This document shows positions 28,481 to 37,737 of a DNA stretch of 64,000 nt, piece by piece. The notes under the pieces are model-generated. The model had not been told where the DNA came from. It saw nothing but the letters and a program-made list of their open reading frames with translations, and did no database searches. The stretch comes from Flavobacterium sp. W4I14. Its GTDB lineage: Bacteria; Bacteroidota; Bacteroidia; Sphingobacteriales; Sphingobacteriaceae. The stretch's first letter is position 1, and every line of letters begins with the position of its first letter. The stretch lies in NCBI GenBank assembly GCA_030817875.1, contig JAUSZU010000001.1:4526001-4590000 (forward strand). The letters are read 5' to 3'. Position numbers and translations under genes: made by a program.

Positions 28481-29878
28481 CTATATTCCCTCTGCCATTT
28501 GCACCGCTTTACGCAAAGCTGCAATTTTATTGTTCACCTCCTGCATTTCAGTTTCGGGAACAGAATCGGCCACAATACCTGCACCTGCACGGTAATGCAG
28601 TTCGTTATTCTTGCTCATAAACGTCCTGATCATGATGGCATGGTTAAAATCTTCATTAAAGCCCATAAAACCAATTGCACCGGCATAAAAATTCCTGCCC
28701 AGCTTTTCGTTTTCGTCAATCAACTGCATGGCTTTATATTTTGGCGCACCACTTAAGGTACCTGCCGGATAGGTATCGGCAACCACTTTAAAAGCGCTTA
28801 CGTTTTCCTGCAAATGACCGCTCACTTTACTTACCAGGTGGATCAGGTGCGAATAGTATTGTACTTCTTTAAAAGATTTTACCTCCACTCGGTTACAGTG
28901 TCTGCTTAAATCGTTTCTGGCCAAATCAACCAGCATTACATGTTCTGCACTTTCTTTCGGGTCTTGTTCTAATTTACGGGCCTGTTCGGCATCTTCGATG
29001 TCGTTTCCGCTGCGTTTAAAAGTTCCTGCGATTGGGAAAATATTTGCCGAATTGTTTTTGATGGTAATCTGTGCCTCTGGTGAAGAACCGAACAACTTAA
29101 AATTTCCATAATCAAAATAAAACAGGTAAGGAGATGGGTTTATCGAACGCAGGCAACGGTACACATTAAATTCATCACCAGAAAATGCTTGCTTAAATGC
29201 TCTTGAAGGCACAATCTGGAAAACATCACCGCGGTAAATATGCTTTTGTAGTTTCTCTACCAGATCCATAAATCCCTGATCGGTTAGGTTCGAACTTTCC
29301 TCACCACGAAGTTGAAACTTATATTCAGGGTAATTTTTATTCTGGATCAGGTACTCCATTTTTTCGAGGCCACCCTCTTCTTCTCCTTCGAAAGTATTTT
29401 TGAAAAGGGTAATTTCATTTTTAAAGTGATCGATGGCGATGATATAACGGTACAGGTGATACTGCATTTCCGGAATTTCTTCACCCTCTGGCGTTTCGGA
29501 GCTAAACTTTATATCTTCAAAATGTTGTACTGCATTCCAGGTAAAATAGCCAAACAGACCGCTCGAGATAAATTTAATTTCGGGTAATTCCGTTTCTCTG
29601 AATTTATCTTTGAAATCGGTAATTTCTTCAATCAGATTTTTACTTTCGGTAATCTCTACAGCGCCATCAGGGAAATAAGTCTCCAATCGCGATCCTTTTA
29701 AAATAATTCCCGCTACCGGATCGGCACAAACAAAACTCATCGAGTTTTCTCTGCTGTGGTAATCAGAACTTTCTAACAAGATACTGTTAGGATACACATC
29801 ACGTAAGCGTAAATAAATGCTCACTGGTGTTGTGGTATCTGCAAGCATTTTTTTGTAAGTGGTATTAATTTTATACAT
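28481..29878 (-). CDS. trpE: Anthranilate synthase component I
   Basis: A 465-aa chorismate-binding enzyme making anthranilate with TrpG. The tryptophan feedback-site motif LLESSDYHSRENSMSF is present near residue 34, which argues for TrpE over PabB. Catalytic domain motifs: FQIVPSRAF, SPYLFYFDYGNFKLFGSSPE, PIAGTFKRSG, LVDLARNDLSR and YPAGTLSGAPK. First structural gene, preceded by a candidate attenuator (29936-30083). Confidence 0.95.
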   Translation of the reverse strand: MYKINTTYKKMLADTTTPVSIYLRLRDVYPNSILLESSDYHSRENSMSFVCADPVAGIILKGSRLETYFPDGAVEITESKNLIEEITDFKDKFRETELPEIKFISSGLFGYFTWNAVQHFEDIKFSSETPEGEEIPEMQYHLYRYIIAIDHFKNEITLFKNTFEGEEEGGLEKMEYLIQNKNYPEYKFQLRGEESSNLTDQGFMDLVEKLQKHIYRGDVFQIVPSRAFKQAFSGDEFNVYRCLRSINPSPYLFYFDYGNFKLFGSSPEAQITIKNNSANIFPIAGTFKRSGNDIEDAEQARKLEQDPKESAEHVMLVDLARNDLSRHCNRVEVKSFKEVQYYSHLIHLVSKVSGHLQENVSAFKVVADTYPAGTLSGAPKYKAMQLIDENEKLGRNFYAGAIGFMGFNEDFNHAIMIRTFMSKNNELHYRAGAGIVADSVPETEMQEVNNKIAALRKAVQMAEGI

Positions 29879-29935
29879 GATAAAGGTAAATGGTGTAAGC
29901 TATAGGGCTTAAAGTTTGCATTTCGTATTTTTTAA

Positions 29936-29973
29936 CAATAAAAAGCCCGGCGTGTGGTTCTACGCCGGGCTTT
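29936..29973 (-). terminator. Attenuator terminator of the trp operon
   Basis: 12-bp perfect stem AAAGCCCGGCGT/ACGCCGGGCTTT (29962-29973 and 29942-29953) with an 8-base loop and a T run on the minus strand. It lies between a Trp-rich leader ORF and trpE, where an intrinsic terminator would otherwise block the operon. Confidence 0.85.
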
Positions 29974-30005
29974 AATGGTTCTTTAATAAGGTTTAGGTTG
30001 ATAAA

Positions 30006-30083
30006 CTATATTTTGTTCATACGCAGCCAGCGCAATTCGTTCGAATTACTTTGCCAAAGCCATGTATGTATATTGTTGATCAT
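30006..30083 (-). CDS. trpL: Tryptophan leader peptide (attenuation)
   Basis: A 25-codon frame from ATG (30081-30083) to TAG (30006-30008). It contains three Trp codons, at positions 8, 10 and 19 (THTWLWQ-like context IHTWLWQ and LRWLR), a strong enrichment for so short a frame, and it ends 33 bases before the terminator hairpin. That is the layout of ribosome-mediated attenuation: ribosome stalling at Trp codons under starvation would favour an antiterminator. I did not work out the competing antiterminator pairing; an AATTCG/CGAATT hairpin lies inside the ORF around Ser12-Glu16. Confidence 0.75.
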   Translation of the reverse strand: MINNIHTWLWQSNSNELRWLRMNKI

Positions 30084-30089
30084 GAGCAA

Positions 30090-30097
30090 CAAAAATA
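30090..30097 (-). promoter_or_regulatory. Candidate -7 promoter element for the trp leader
   Basis: Minus-strand TATTTTTG matches the Bacteroidota -7 consensus TAnnTTTG, 6 bases before the leader ATG. No clear -33 TTTG partner at proper spacing. The rest of 30098-30244 holds AGTCCAAAGTC direct repeats (30141-30174) only. Confidence 0.3.
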
Positions 30098-30244
30098 TAA
30101 AGAATTTCCAAAAATGGAAATAATTATGAAAATAAATTTAGTCCAAAGTCAGTAGTCGGGAGTCCAAAGTCGAATACAGCACAGGATTAATCTTGATTAC
30201 CTACGCTTTTCGCCATGCGCCCAGCCCTCTGCTTTTTTTAATTA

Positions 30245-30688
30245 CTATGAAACCCCAAAAAACGATCTTCCTGGCACAGCTTTAACCATAAGCAGAATGG
30301 CAACAATAATCAGGATCAATGCCAATCCAAAGAATACAGCAATGGTGCGGTGTTTTGCTACAGCTTCTGTTACCTTTTTCGATTTTGCATTACCAATGGT
30401 AATCAGAATAATGGCAATAAGCATCATTGAAGTATGTTCAGCCTTAAAGTAACGGCCTATGGCATCGCTCATCGGCAATTTTGTTAATGGACTTAAGAAA
30501 AAAAGCACCAAACCCATCAGGAATTGAATGTGTGCACTGATCAGCGTAAATACATTCAGCTTGCGGTTGCCTTCTGTGTAAGTTTTATTACCAAACCAAC
30601 CAGCCAAAGCATTGATTACAGCAATAACCAATAGAATTAATACGATGTAGCGCCATCCGGAGTGCGCAGATTTTAAGATGTTGTACAT
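30245..30688 (-). CDS. Four-helix membrane protein, possibly heme-binding, unknown
   Basis: A 147-aa protein with four hydrophobic helices (about 12-32, 47-68, 83-103 and 115-137). His residues occur at the helix ends (HSGWRY, SAHIQF, AEHTSMM, KHRTIA), which in four-helix membrane proteins can ligate heme; this is speculative. Start is the ATG at 30688 because the longer frame opens with TTG. Monocistronic. Confidence 0.65.
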   Translation of the reverse strand: MYNILKSAHSGWRYIVLILLVIAVINALAGWFGNKTYTEGNRKLNVFTLISAHIQFLMGLVLFFLSPLTKLPMSDAIGRYFKAEHTSMMLIAIILITIGNAKSKKVTEAVAKHRTIAVFFGLALILIIVAILLMVKAVPGRSFFGVS

Positions 30689-30800
30689 TTTTATCAAATA
30701 TGTTTAGTCAAAAATAGACATTAATTGTAAAAAATAGGATATTCAACAGATTGAATGCTTATTTATATTAGTTTTAAACAAATTAAACACTAAACTTATT

Positions 30801-33800
30801 ATGAAGAAAATTTTACTCGCCATTGGGCTGGTATTTTCTACTACATTTCTGTTTGCACAGCAAACCTCCTTTCCTGTTAACGGTTCTTTCGACACCAGAC
30901 CTGGAATGTTTGCCTTTACCAATGCAACAATAGTAGTTAATGCCAACCAAACCCTAACAAATGCCACACTTTTAATTAAAGGACAAACCATACAGGGTGT
31001 TGGTGCTGGTTTAGCCGTACCTAAAGGCTATGTGATAATCGACCTTAAAGGAAAATTTGTTTACCCTTCCCTAATTGATGCCTTTACCAGTTATGGCCTT
31101 AGCGAAGCACCTGCACAACAGCGTGGTTTCGGCGGTCAGCGCCAGTCTATTTTCGTATCTACCAAAAAAGGTGCTTATGGCTGGAACGAATCAATCAGAC
31201 CAGAAACTTATGTAAAAAGCATTTTTTCTACCGACAGCAAAAAAGCAGATGAATTACGTAAGGTGGGCTTTGGTAGTGTAAATGTAATTAACCGCGATGG
31301 TATTGCCCGTGGCGTTTCTGCTGCTGTAACTTTAAACGAGGGCGCCGATAACGGCGTATTTTTAAAAGATCAAACCGCAGCAAACTATTCGTTTAACAAG
31401 GGAACATCATCAAACGATTACCCGACTTCGTTAATGGGTTCGATTGCTTTATTGCGTCAAACCCATTATGACGCACAATGGTATGGCAAACAAAAAGATG
31501 AGTACAACATTTCTTTGGATGAATTTGGCAAGCAGCAAACCATGCCGCAAATTTTTGAAGTTGATGGATGGCAGAACATCCTGCGTGCTGATAAAATCGG
31601 AAAAGAATTTGGCAAGAAATACATCATTAAATCTACAGGTGATGAATACCAACGCATAAACGAGGTTAAAGCTACGGGAGCCAGTTTAATTATTCCAGTA
31701 ACTTTCCCTAAAGCTTATGATGTTGAGGATCCGGCTGAGGCCAGAAATGTAACCTTATCACAGATGAAAGGCTGGGAACTGGCACCAACCAATCCGGCCA
31801 GCCTTGAAAAAGCAGGGATTAAATTTGCACTTACCGCTTTCGGATTAGAAAATAGTCGTGATTTTTGGGCAAACATCCGCATTGCGATAGAAAATGGCTT
31901 AACTGAAAAACAGGCTTTACAATCGGTTACCGAAATCCCTGCTTCACTTTTGGGCATCAGTGATAAAGTGGGTACCCTGGAAAAAGGAAAAGTAGCCAAC
32001 TTTTTAATCTCATCCGATAACCTGTTCAAAAACGGAAATATCATCTTCGAAAACTGGGTACAAGGTAAACGTTTCATCGTAAATAAAATGGATGTGAGCG
32101 ATGTACGCGGCACTTATAATTTAAACGTTGATGGTATTGGCGCTTTAACCCTAAAAATTACGGGTACAGGTGGCGGATCGACTGCTGCTATTGAAAGAAC
32201 CGGTGTAGATAGTGTTAAAACCACAGCAACCTTTGCCAGAAATGGCGATTGGATAAGCATCAACTTCAACTTAAAGAAGAACCCCAAGGGCGATGTGCGT
32301 TTAAGCGGTTACATTACTTCGGCAAATCCGGTTACCATCAAAGGCGAATCTGCTCTGGCTGATGGTACTACAGGAAAGTTTACAGCAACTTATAAAGAAG
32401 CCGCAAAAGAAACACCTAAAAAAGAAGAGCCAAAAAGCACTTTGGCCATGGGGCCTGTAATTTATCCCTTCTCTGCCTTCGGAAACACTGAACTGCCCAA
32501 ACAAGAAACAGTTTTAATTAAAAACGGTACCGTTTGGACAAATGAAAAAGACGGAATCCTCCAAAATGCAGATGTACTTTTAGAAAACGGAAAAATTAAA
32601 GCGGTTGGCAAAAACCTTTCAGCAAGCGGCGCAAAAGTAATCGATGCTACAGGTAAACACGTAACCGCTGGCATTATTGATGAGCACTCGCACATTGCAG
32701 GTGCAGGCGGCATTAACGAAGGTGCTCAATCAGTTTCTGCCGAAGTACGTGTTGCTGACATCCTAAACTCCGAAGACGTAAACATTTACCGCCAGCTGGC
32801 CGGTGGTGTAACCACTTCGCAAATCCTGCACGGGTCGGCCAACCCGATCGGTGGTCAGTCGCAACTGATCAAACTGCGCTGGGGCAAATCGCCAGAGGAA
32901 CTGAAATTTGCAGGTGCTGATGGCTTCATTAAATTTGCTTTGGGCGAAAACGTGAAACAAAGTAATTTCGGTACCGGTGCCCGTTTCCCGGTTACACGTA
33001 TGGGTGTTGAGCAAACTTTTGTTGATGAATTTACCCGTGCAAAAGAATATGAAAAAGCTTTATCAGCGAAAGGTAACAGCGTACGTAAAGATCTAGAATT
33101 AGATGCTATTGTTGAGATTTTGAACAACAAACGTTTCATTACCTGCCACTCTTATGTGCAGAGCGAGATCAATATGTTAATTCATGTGGCTGATAGCTTA
33201 GGATTTAAGATCAATACCTTTACGCACATTTTAGAAGGTTACAAAGTGGCTGATAAAATGAAAGCGCACGGCATTGCAGGCTCTACCTTCTCTGATTGGT
33301 GGGCTTATAAAAACGAAGTGGCCGAAGCCATCCCTTACAACGGAAAAATTATGCATAACGTTGGTGTAACTACGGCTTTCAACTCTGATGATGCCGAAAT
33401 GGCCCGTCACTTAAACCAGGAAGCAGGAAAATCAGTTTTATACGGTAACGTTCCAGAAGAAGATGCTTTTAAATTTGTAACCTTAAACCCGGCAAAAATG
33501 CTGCACATTGATGATAAAGTGGGCAGTTTAAAAGCGGGTAAAGATGCCGATGTGGTGATCTGGACCGCCAATCCGCTTTCTATCTATGCCAGGGCAGAGA
33601 AAACTTTTGTAGATGGTATTGCTTATTGGGATATCGAGAAAGATGCACAGATAATCAAAAGCCAGCAGACAGAGAAAGCACGTTTGATCCAAAAGATGTT
33701 AGAGAGTAAAAACAAAGGTGGCCGTACACAACGCCCATTGGGCGATGCACCACGCCTGTACAATTGCGAAACTTTAGAAAATTATTCAGCAGAATTAACC

Positions 33801-33821
33801 GAGAAAGAACATGCACACTAA
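30801..33821 (+). CDS. Secreted two-domain amidohydrolase, N-terminal domain degenerate
   Basis: A 1006-aa protein with signal peptide (FSTTFLFAQ). It contains two amidohydrolase-like regions. The N-terminal one (about 30-430) has the flanking beta-sandwich and GKFVYPSLIDAFTSYG, where the metal-binding HxH is replaced. A linker of beta strands with a Lys/Glu-rich stretch (540-560) follows. The C-terminal one (about 575-990) keeps HVTAGIIDEHSHIAG (His629, His631), CHSYVQSE, FTHILEGYK and FNSDDAEMARHLNQE. Likely an imidazolonepropionase/dipeptidase-type hydrolase; substrate unknown. The next gene starts 1 base after its stop. Confidence 0.87.
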   Translation: MKKILLAIGLVFSTTFLFAQQTSFPVNGSFDTRPGMFAFTNATIVVNANQTLTNATLLIKGQTIQGVGAGLAVPKGYVIIDLKGKFVYPSLIDAFTSYGLSEAPAQQRGFGGQRQSIFVSTKKGAYGWNESIRPETYVKSIFSTDSKKADELRKVGFGSVNVINRDGIARGVSAAVTLNEGADNGVFLKDQTAANYSFNKGTSSNDYPTSLMGSIALLRQTHYDAQWYGKQKDEYNISLDEFGKQQTMPQIFEVDGWQNILRADKIGKEFGKKYIIKSTGDEYQRINEVKATGASLIIPVTFPKAYDVEDPAEARNVTLSQMKGWELAPTNPASLEKAGIKFALTAFGLENSRDFWANIRIAIENGLTEKQALQSVTEIPASLLGISDKVGTLEKGKVANFLISSDNLFKNGNIIFENWVQGKRFIVNKMDVSDVRGTYNLNVDGIGALTLKITGTGGGSTAAIERTGVDSVKTTATFARNGDWISINFNLKKNPKGDVRLSGYITSANPVTIKGESALADGTTGKFTATYKEAAKETPKKEEPKSTLAMGPVIYPFSAFGNTELPKQETVLIKNGTVWTNEKDGILQNADVLLENGKIKAVGKNLSASGAKVIDATGKHVTAGIIDEHSHIAGAGGINEGAQSVSAEVRVADILNSEDVNIYRQLAGGVTTSQILHGSANPIGGQSQLIKLRWGKSPEELKFAGADGFIKFALGENVKQSNFGTGARFPVTRMGVEQTFVDEFTRAKEYEKALSAKGNSVRKDLELDAIVEILNNKRFITCHSYVQSEINMLIHVADSLGFKINTFTHILEGYKVADKMKAHGIAGSTFSDWWAYKNEVAEAIPYNGKIMHNVGVTTAFNSDDAEMARHLNQEAGKSVLYGNVPEEDAFKFVTLNPAKMLHIDDKVGSLKAGKDADVVIWTANPLSIYARAEKTFVDGIAYWDIEKDAQIIKSQQTEKARLIQKMLESKNKGGRTQRPLGDAPRLYNCETLENYSAELTEKEHAH

Positions 33822-33822
33822 C

Positions 33823-35133
33823 ATGAAAACATATTTATTCAGCCTGGCTTTTTCGGCAACAAGCCTGATGTGTTTTGCGCAGGCAAACCTATCGCCAGCT
33901 AAAAAACAGAGCAAAACCATCGCCATAACAGGTGCAACCGTACACGTTGGCAATGGAACAGTGATCGAAAACGGGACCATCCTTTTCGGCAGCGGCAAAA
34001 TTATATCGGTTACTGCTAACGGGCAGGTACCACAAGATGATGTAATGCGCATTATGGCTACAGGCAAACACATTTACCCTGGCTTTATTGCTGCAACCAC
34101 CAACCTGGGTTTAACAGAAATTGAAGCCGTAAAAGCAACATTGGATTTTCAGGAAATCGGGGATTTTAATTCACACATTCGCTCGATCGTTGCCTACAAT
34201 ACCGACTCGAAAGTTCCGGCCACCTTGCGTAGCAATGGCGTATTAATGGCACAACCAACACCTCAGGGCGGCACGATTTCGGGCAGTTCATCAGTTGTTC
34301 AGCTCGATGCCTGGAACTGGGAAGATGCAGCCCTTAAAACAGACGATGCCATGCACATGACCTGGCCCGTTACCCCTCGTTTTAGAGGTGGTTTTGGCAC
34401 TTTCGGCAGGCCACAACAATCGCCAGAAAGCTTAGCAGAAAGAACGCAGGCTGCCATTGCACAGCTAACCTCTTTCTTTGCCGAGGCAAAAGCTTATGCT
34501 GAAATGGGCAAACCAGAAGCAATTAATACCCGTTTCGAAGCGATGAAGAAAGTATTCGCAGGCAACGAAAAATTGTTTATCGCAGCCGAAAGTCAAAAGG
34601 ATATTGTTGCCGCAGTTAATTTCGCTAAGAAATTCGGGATCACACCTATAATTATAGGTGCAGATGAGGCCTACTTAATTATCGATTTCTTAAAAGACAA
34701 CAACATTACCCTGGTAGTGAAACAGCCTCATGCTTTACCCAACAACAATGATGACGATGTAAATATGCCTTACAAAAATGCCGCAGTATTAGCCAACGCA
34801 GGCCTAAATGTGGTATTGAGTATTGATGGTTACTGGCAACAGCGCAACCTGCCTTTTATGGCTGGTACAGTTACGGCCTGGGGCTTGGATAAGGAAAAAG
34901 CTTTATCAACCATCACCTTAAATGCAGCCAAAGCGATGGGCGTTGATAAAACCACAGGCAGTATTGAGATTGGCAAAGATGCTACTTTCTTTATCTCAGC
35001 TGGTGATGCTTTAGATATGCGCACCAATAAAGTGGAGCAGGCATTTATTCAGGGCAGGGACATTAATCTTGATAATTTACACAAACAGTTAGATAAAAAG
35101 TTTAGTGATAAATATACTGCTGAGAAGAAGTAG
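33823..35133 (+). CDS. Secreted amidohydrolase-like protein lacking the HxH metal site
   Basis: A 436-aa protein with signal peptide (SLMCFAQ). Amidohydrolase scaffold with the N-terminal beta-sandwich (ITGATVHVGNGTVIENGTILFGSGKI) and C-terminal TGSIEIGKDATFFIS, but the metal motif reads IYPGFIAATTNLG with no HxH. It resembles the degenerate N-terminal domain of the preceding protein. Translationally coupled to it (TAAC ATG), so the two probably form one complex with only one active domain. Start at 33823 is preferred over 33811, which overlaps the upstream stop. Confidence 0.85.
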   Translation: MKTYLFSLAFSATSLMCFAQANLSPAKKQSKTIAITGATVHVGNGTVIENGTILFGSGKIISVTANGQVPQDDVMRIMATGKHIYPGFIAATTNLGLTEIEAVKATLDFQEIGDFNSHIRSIVAYNTDSKVPATLRSNGVLMAQPTPQGGTISGSSSVVQLDAWNWEDAALKTDDAMHMTWPVTPRFRGGFGTFGRPQQSPESLAERTQAAIAQLTSFFAEAKAYAEMGKPEAINTRFEAMKKVFAGNEKLFIAAESQKDIVAAVNFAKKFGITPIIIGADEAYLIIDFLKDNNITLVVKQPHALPNNNDDDVNMPYKNAAVLANAGLNVVLSIDGYWQQRNLPFMAGTVTAWGLDKEKALSTITLNAAKAMGVDKTTGSIEIGKDATFFISAGDALDMRTNKVEQAFIQGRDINLDNLHKQLDKKFSDKYTAEKK

Positions 35134-35170
35134 TTTTTTGAATGGTTAACTGGCTAATTGTTAAAGCCTA

Positions 35171-35214
35171 AAATAAAAAACGGCCGATATTGATTTATCG
35201 GCCGTTTTTTATTT
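35171..35214 (+). terminator. Intrinsic terminator after the amidohydrolase pair
   Basis: 19-bp perfect stem 35171-35189/35196-35214 with loop TGATTT-like and T-rich end. Downstream 35233-35248 is a separate perfect 16-bp palindrome, GTTTGGTGCACCAAAC. A 33-base near copy of the terminator lies at 37898-37930. Confidence 0.85.
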
Positions 35215-35281
35215 TAGCAGATTGCTTTATTTGTTTGGTGCACCAAACACGGAGTTTGTAAGTATAAGCAGCACGCATGCG

Positions 35282-35920
35282 CTAGTGAGGATTTTTAACT
35301 GGTAAACTTAAAATTTCTTCAACAGTCAAATCTTTAAAGTATAGTCTATTACAGGTTTCAGTACTGGTATCTTCCAACCATTTTTCATTTGGATGCCGCC
35401 CGGGTAAAGAAAGTTTTAAAAACTCAGAAAAATTATAGCCAAATCCATCAATAAATTCAACCGGATACAATATTTTTCGCCACTTCGATTCATCAAAAAG
35501 ATACAAGGTTTGCAGCAGCGACAATGACACATAGGCTTTTCCATCAAAATATATAATGTAGTAATCGGTATTATATCTTCCTGCAACTGAATAGCGGGGT
35601 TCGGTGTAAAATTCTTCTATATAAGTTTGGTTTTCGCCAACTTTTAAAAATTTAGCTTGGGCGATATCACTTCCCGACTGTATAAAATTACCCTGTCCGA
35701 AATAAATAAAAGATTCCTTGGTTACTACGTTTTTAAATATAGTTTTTTCAAGTTGTGCCTGTTTTTCGTTTATCTGTTTTGTCCATTCTGCATCAGGCAT
35801 CTGTTCAAGTTGATTGATCATTTCCCTGGTGTATGTGTCCCCCATGTGCCTATTTAGAAAATAGTATATAAAACCAATTATAACAGCTATTATTATGATG
35901 ATAATCAAAATTGTTTCCAT
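35282..35920 (-). CDS. Uncharacterised membrane-anchored protein
   Basis: A 212-aa protein with one N-terminal hydrophobic helix (residues 2-22, Ile-rich) and a soluble domain rich in Tyr and Phe (YFGQGNFIQSG, YIEEFYTEPRYSVAGRYNTDYYIIYFDGKAYV). Family not recognised. Last of four unknown genes on this strand (37547 to 35282). Confidence 0.65.
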   Translation of the reverse strand: METILIIIIIIAVIIGFIYYFLNRHMGDTYTREMINQLEQMPDAEWTKQINEKQAQLEKTIFKNVVTKESFIYFGQGNFIQSGSDIAQAKFLKVGENQTYIEEFYTEPRYSVAGRYNTDYYIIYFDGKAYVSLSLLQTLYLFDESKWRKILYPVEFIDGFGYNFSEFLKLSLPGRHPNEKWLEDTSTETCNRLYFKDLTVEEILSLPVKNPH

Positions 35921-35958
35921 TGAGCCTATTCCTATTTAATTAATTAAACCTACCAATG

Positions 35959-36627
35959 CTAGCAATTATGATATTGGCCAATAAGTTTGTCGAAGTTGAT
36001 GTTTTTTATACCAAATGTAGGCGTGCCATATTTTTTCTCATAACAGCTTCTTGCTTTTTCATCGATAATAATTGGGTCAATAATTTCGCTAAGCGGGCAT
36101 ATAGGTTTGCCCAGAAAAACAGCATCATGGGCGGCATAGATATCGAAATCCAAACAAGGAAAGCCCTCTATAAATATATATTGAGTATCCCGGTAAAACA
36201 GTACACTTTCAACATCAAGTTCTATCAGAAAGTAAGCTGGTGTTCCTCCCGTAAATTCATCCACAACTGCAGCTACTTTTGCAACCCTTTTCGAACGTAT
36301 ACTAAAAACGGTTGCCTTTCCATTATTAATGTAGCCGTTTAAATTTTTTATTTCAGCTCTCAAGTATTTCCGGTCGTAATAAATGCATATTGGAGTAAAA
36401 AGTACATAACCAAAAGAAACCAATGCAATGGTAGCTAAACCAATAAGCAAAAGTTCATTCCCTGTTATTATAATTAAAGCAACACAGATTACCCCAATTA
36501 TACCATGTTTTAGGAATTTCTCATACCTTATTATTTCTTTTAACTTCTTTTGCTCTCCAGCTAAACGCACATTCAAAATCTGCATCTCTTCTAAATTAAA
36601 GTCTCGTATATTTTTAGGTAGGTTCAT
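35959..36627 (-). CDS. Uncharacterised protein with two membrane helices
   Basis: A 222-aa protein. N-terminal charged helix (about 5-45), two adjacent hydrophobic helices (about 45-62 and 65-85), then a cytoplasmic or periplasmic domain with KATVFSIRSKRVAKVAAVVDEFTGG and FFLIELD-like strands. Family not recognised. Part of the four-gene unit. Confidence 0.65.
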   Translation of the reverse strand: MNLPKNIRDFNLEEMQILNVRLAGEQKKLKEIIRYEKFLKHGIIGVICVALIIITGNELLLIGLATIALVSFGYVLFTPICIYYDRKYLRAEIKNLNGYINNGKATVFSIRSKRVAKVAAVVDEFTGGTPAYFLIELDVESVLFYRDTQYIFIEGFPCLDFDIYAAHDAVFLGKPICPLSEIIDPIIIDEKARSCYEKKYGTPTFGIKNINFDKLIGQYHNC

Positions 36628-36695
36628 GTTTTGTAGTCATATAATGCTTAAGCAAGCACCCACTGCGAGTGCATATGCTAATGCATGCAATAAAT

Positions 36696-36935
36696 TTATA
36701 ATTCAACAAGTTCAAGCGCTTCTTTGCCAAACTTTAAATAGATAACAGTTAGTTTTGTACCTACCGGGTAGCGCGAATAATCTTCGGGCATTATCCTAAT
36801 CCTTATCTTATCATTTTTGGATGGCCAGGCAAAAGTTAAATATTCCGCATGTTCTGTTTTATCGCGGTTGATGATTGCACTTGTCAATTTGTTTTTACCC
36901 TGGGGCCTTATCCTTTTTCCAATTGGCATTATCAT
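36696..36935 (-). CDS. Small DUF3592-like soluble protein
   Basis: A 79-aa protein whose C-terminal half (MPEDYSRYPVGTKLTVIYLKFGKEALEL) resembles the strand region of DUF3592 proteins but lacks the membrane helices. A stop codon lies immediately upstream of the ATG, so it is not a visible fragment of a longer frame. Weak family call. Confidence 0.5.
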   Translation of the reverse strand: MIMPIGKRIRPQGKNKLTSAIINRDKTEHAEYLTFAWPSKNDKIRIRIMPEDYSRYPVGTKLTVIYLKFGKEALELVEL

Positions 36936-36977
36936 ACTTCAATTTGCTCACAATAGGGGTAACATTCTCGCTTATCT

Positions 36978-37547
36978 CTAATTACCGGAACGGGTAAGTT
37001 CAATTTGAAATTGTTTACAAATGTCTAAAATTTCTTCAGGTTTCTTCTCAAAGTCGTTTAGCCGGATTTTACACCGCTCGTTGGGGTTTCTGCTTAAGTT
37101 GATTATACTTCTATCGGTTATAACAAGATAGCAATAGGTAAATTCAATATCACTCTCGCCATTGGTAGTTGTGTGTACATACGATGTTAAATTAATGGCT
37201 GTAATATTTTCCCATTTAATTCTTTCTACTAATGGAAACCTGCCTTCAATATGTTGATTATCCATAAAATGCCTGCCATAATAAATAACCATCTGGACTT
37301 TCGAGAGTTCTATTTTTGCTGGTATATGCAGTAAAGATTGCATTATTAAAAGTGAAAGGACCATTAATAAGAATAGAAAAACCATGAGAAGGAATGTGAA
37401 ATCCGAATATTTATAAGAAATCAGCGCTCCGATTAATAATAGGGCAAAAGAGATTAGTTCTATGGTGCAATCACACTTATGTTCTGTTATAACAATAAAA
37501 TCGGATAATTCAGCATCGTTATTCGGCTTTGTTTCTATTGTTTCCAT
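36978..37547 (-). CDS. Uncharacterised membrane protein with a PH-like domain
   Basis: A 189-aa protein with two close hydrophobic helices (about 30-46 and 49-72, LLMV repeats) and a C-terminal domain (KVQMVIYYGRHF...ERIKWENITAINLTSY...CYLVITDRSIINLSRNP) that reads like a bacterial PH-type fold. First gene of the four-gene unit; spacing to the next gene is 42 bases. Confidence 0.6.
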   Translation of the reverse strand: METIETKPNNDAELSDFIVITEHKCDCTIELISFALLLIGALISYKYSDFTFLLMVFLFLLMVLSLLIMQSLLHIPAKIELSKVQMVIYYGRHFMDNQHIEGRFPLVERIKWENITAINLTSYVHTTTNGESDIEFTYCYLVITDRSIINLSRNPNERCKIRLNDFEKKPEEILDICKQFQIELTRSGN

Positions 37548-37737
37548 ATTCTGCTTTTGTAAAACGGTTAAGAACAGGTTGAATTATAACTATCGTCCAA
37601 AAGAACGAATGAGCTGCAAGCAATAAAACAGATTCCTCCAGCGCACTATCTTTACTATTTGTAAACATCTCTTTAAAAAGATATCGTGCTTTCTTGTTGG
37701 CAATGAAATACCTAAAGTTAACAAAATTTTAGAATTG

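Noticed and set aside
30006..30083. tRNA-like TTCGAAT stretch
   Set aside because: No acceptor or anticodon stems; the region reads as a Trp-rich leader peptide.
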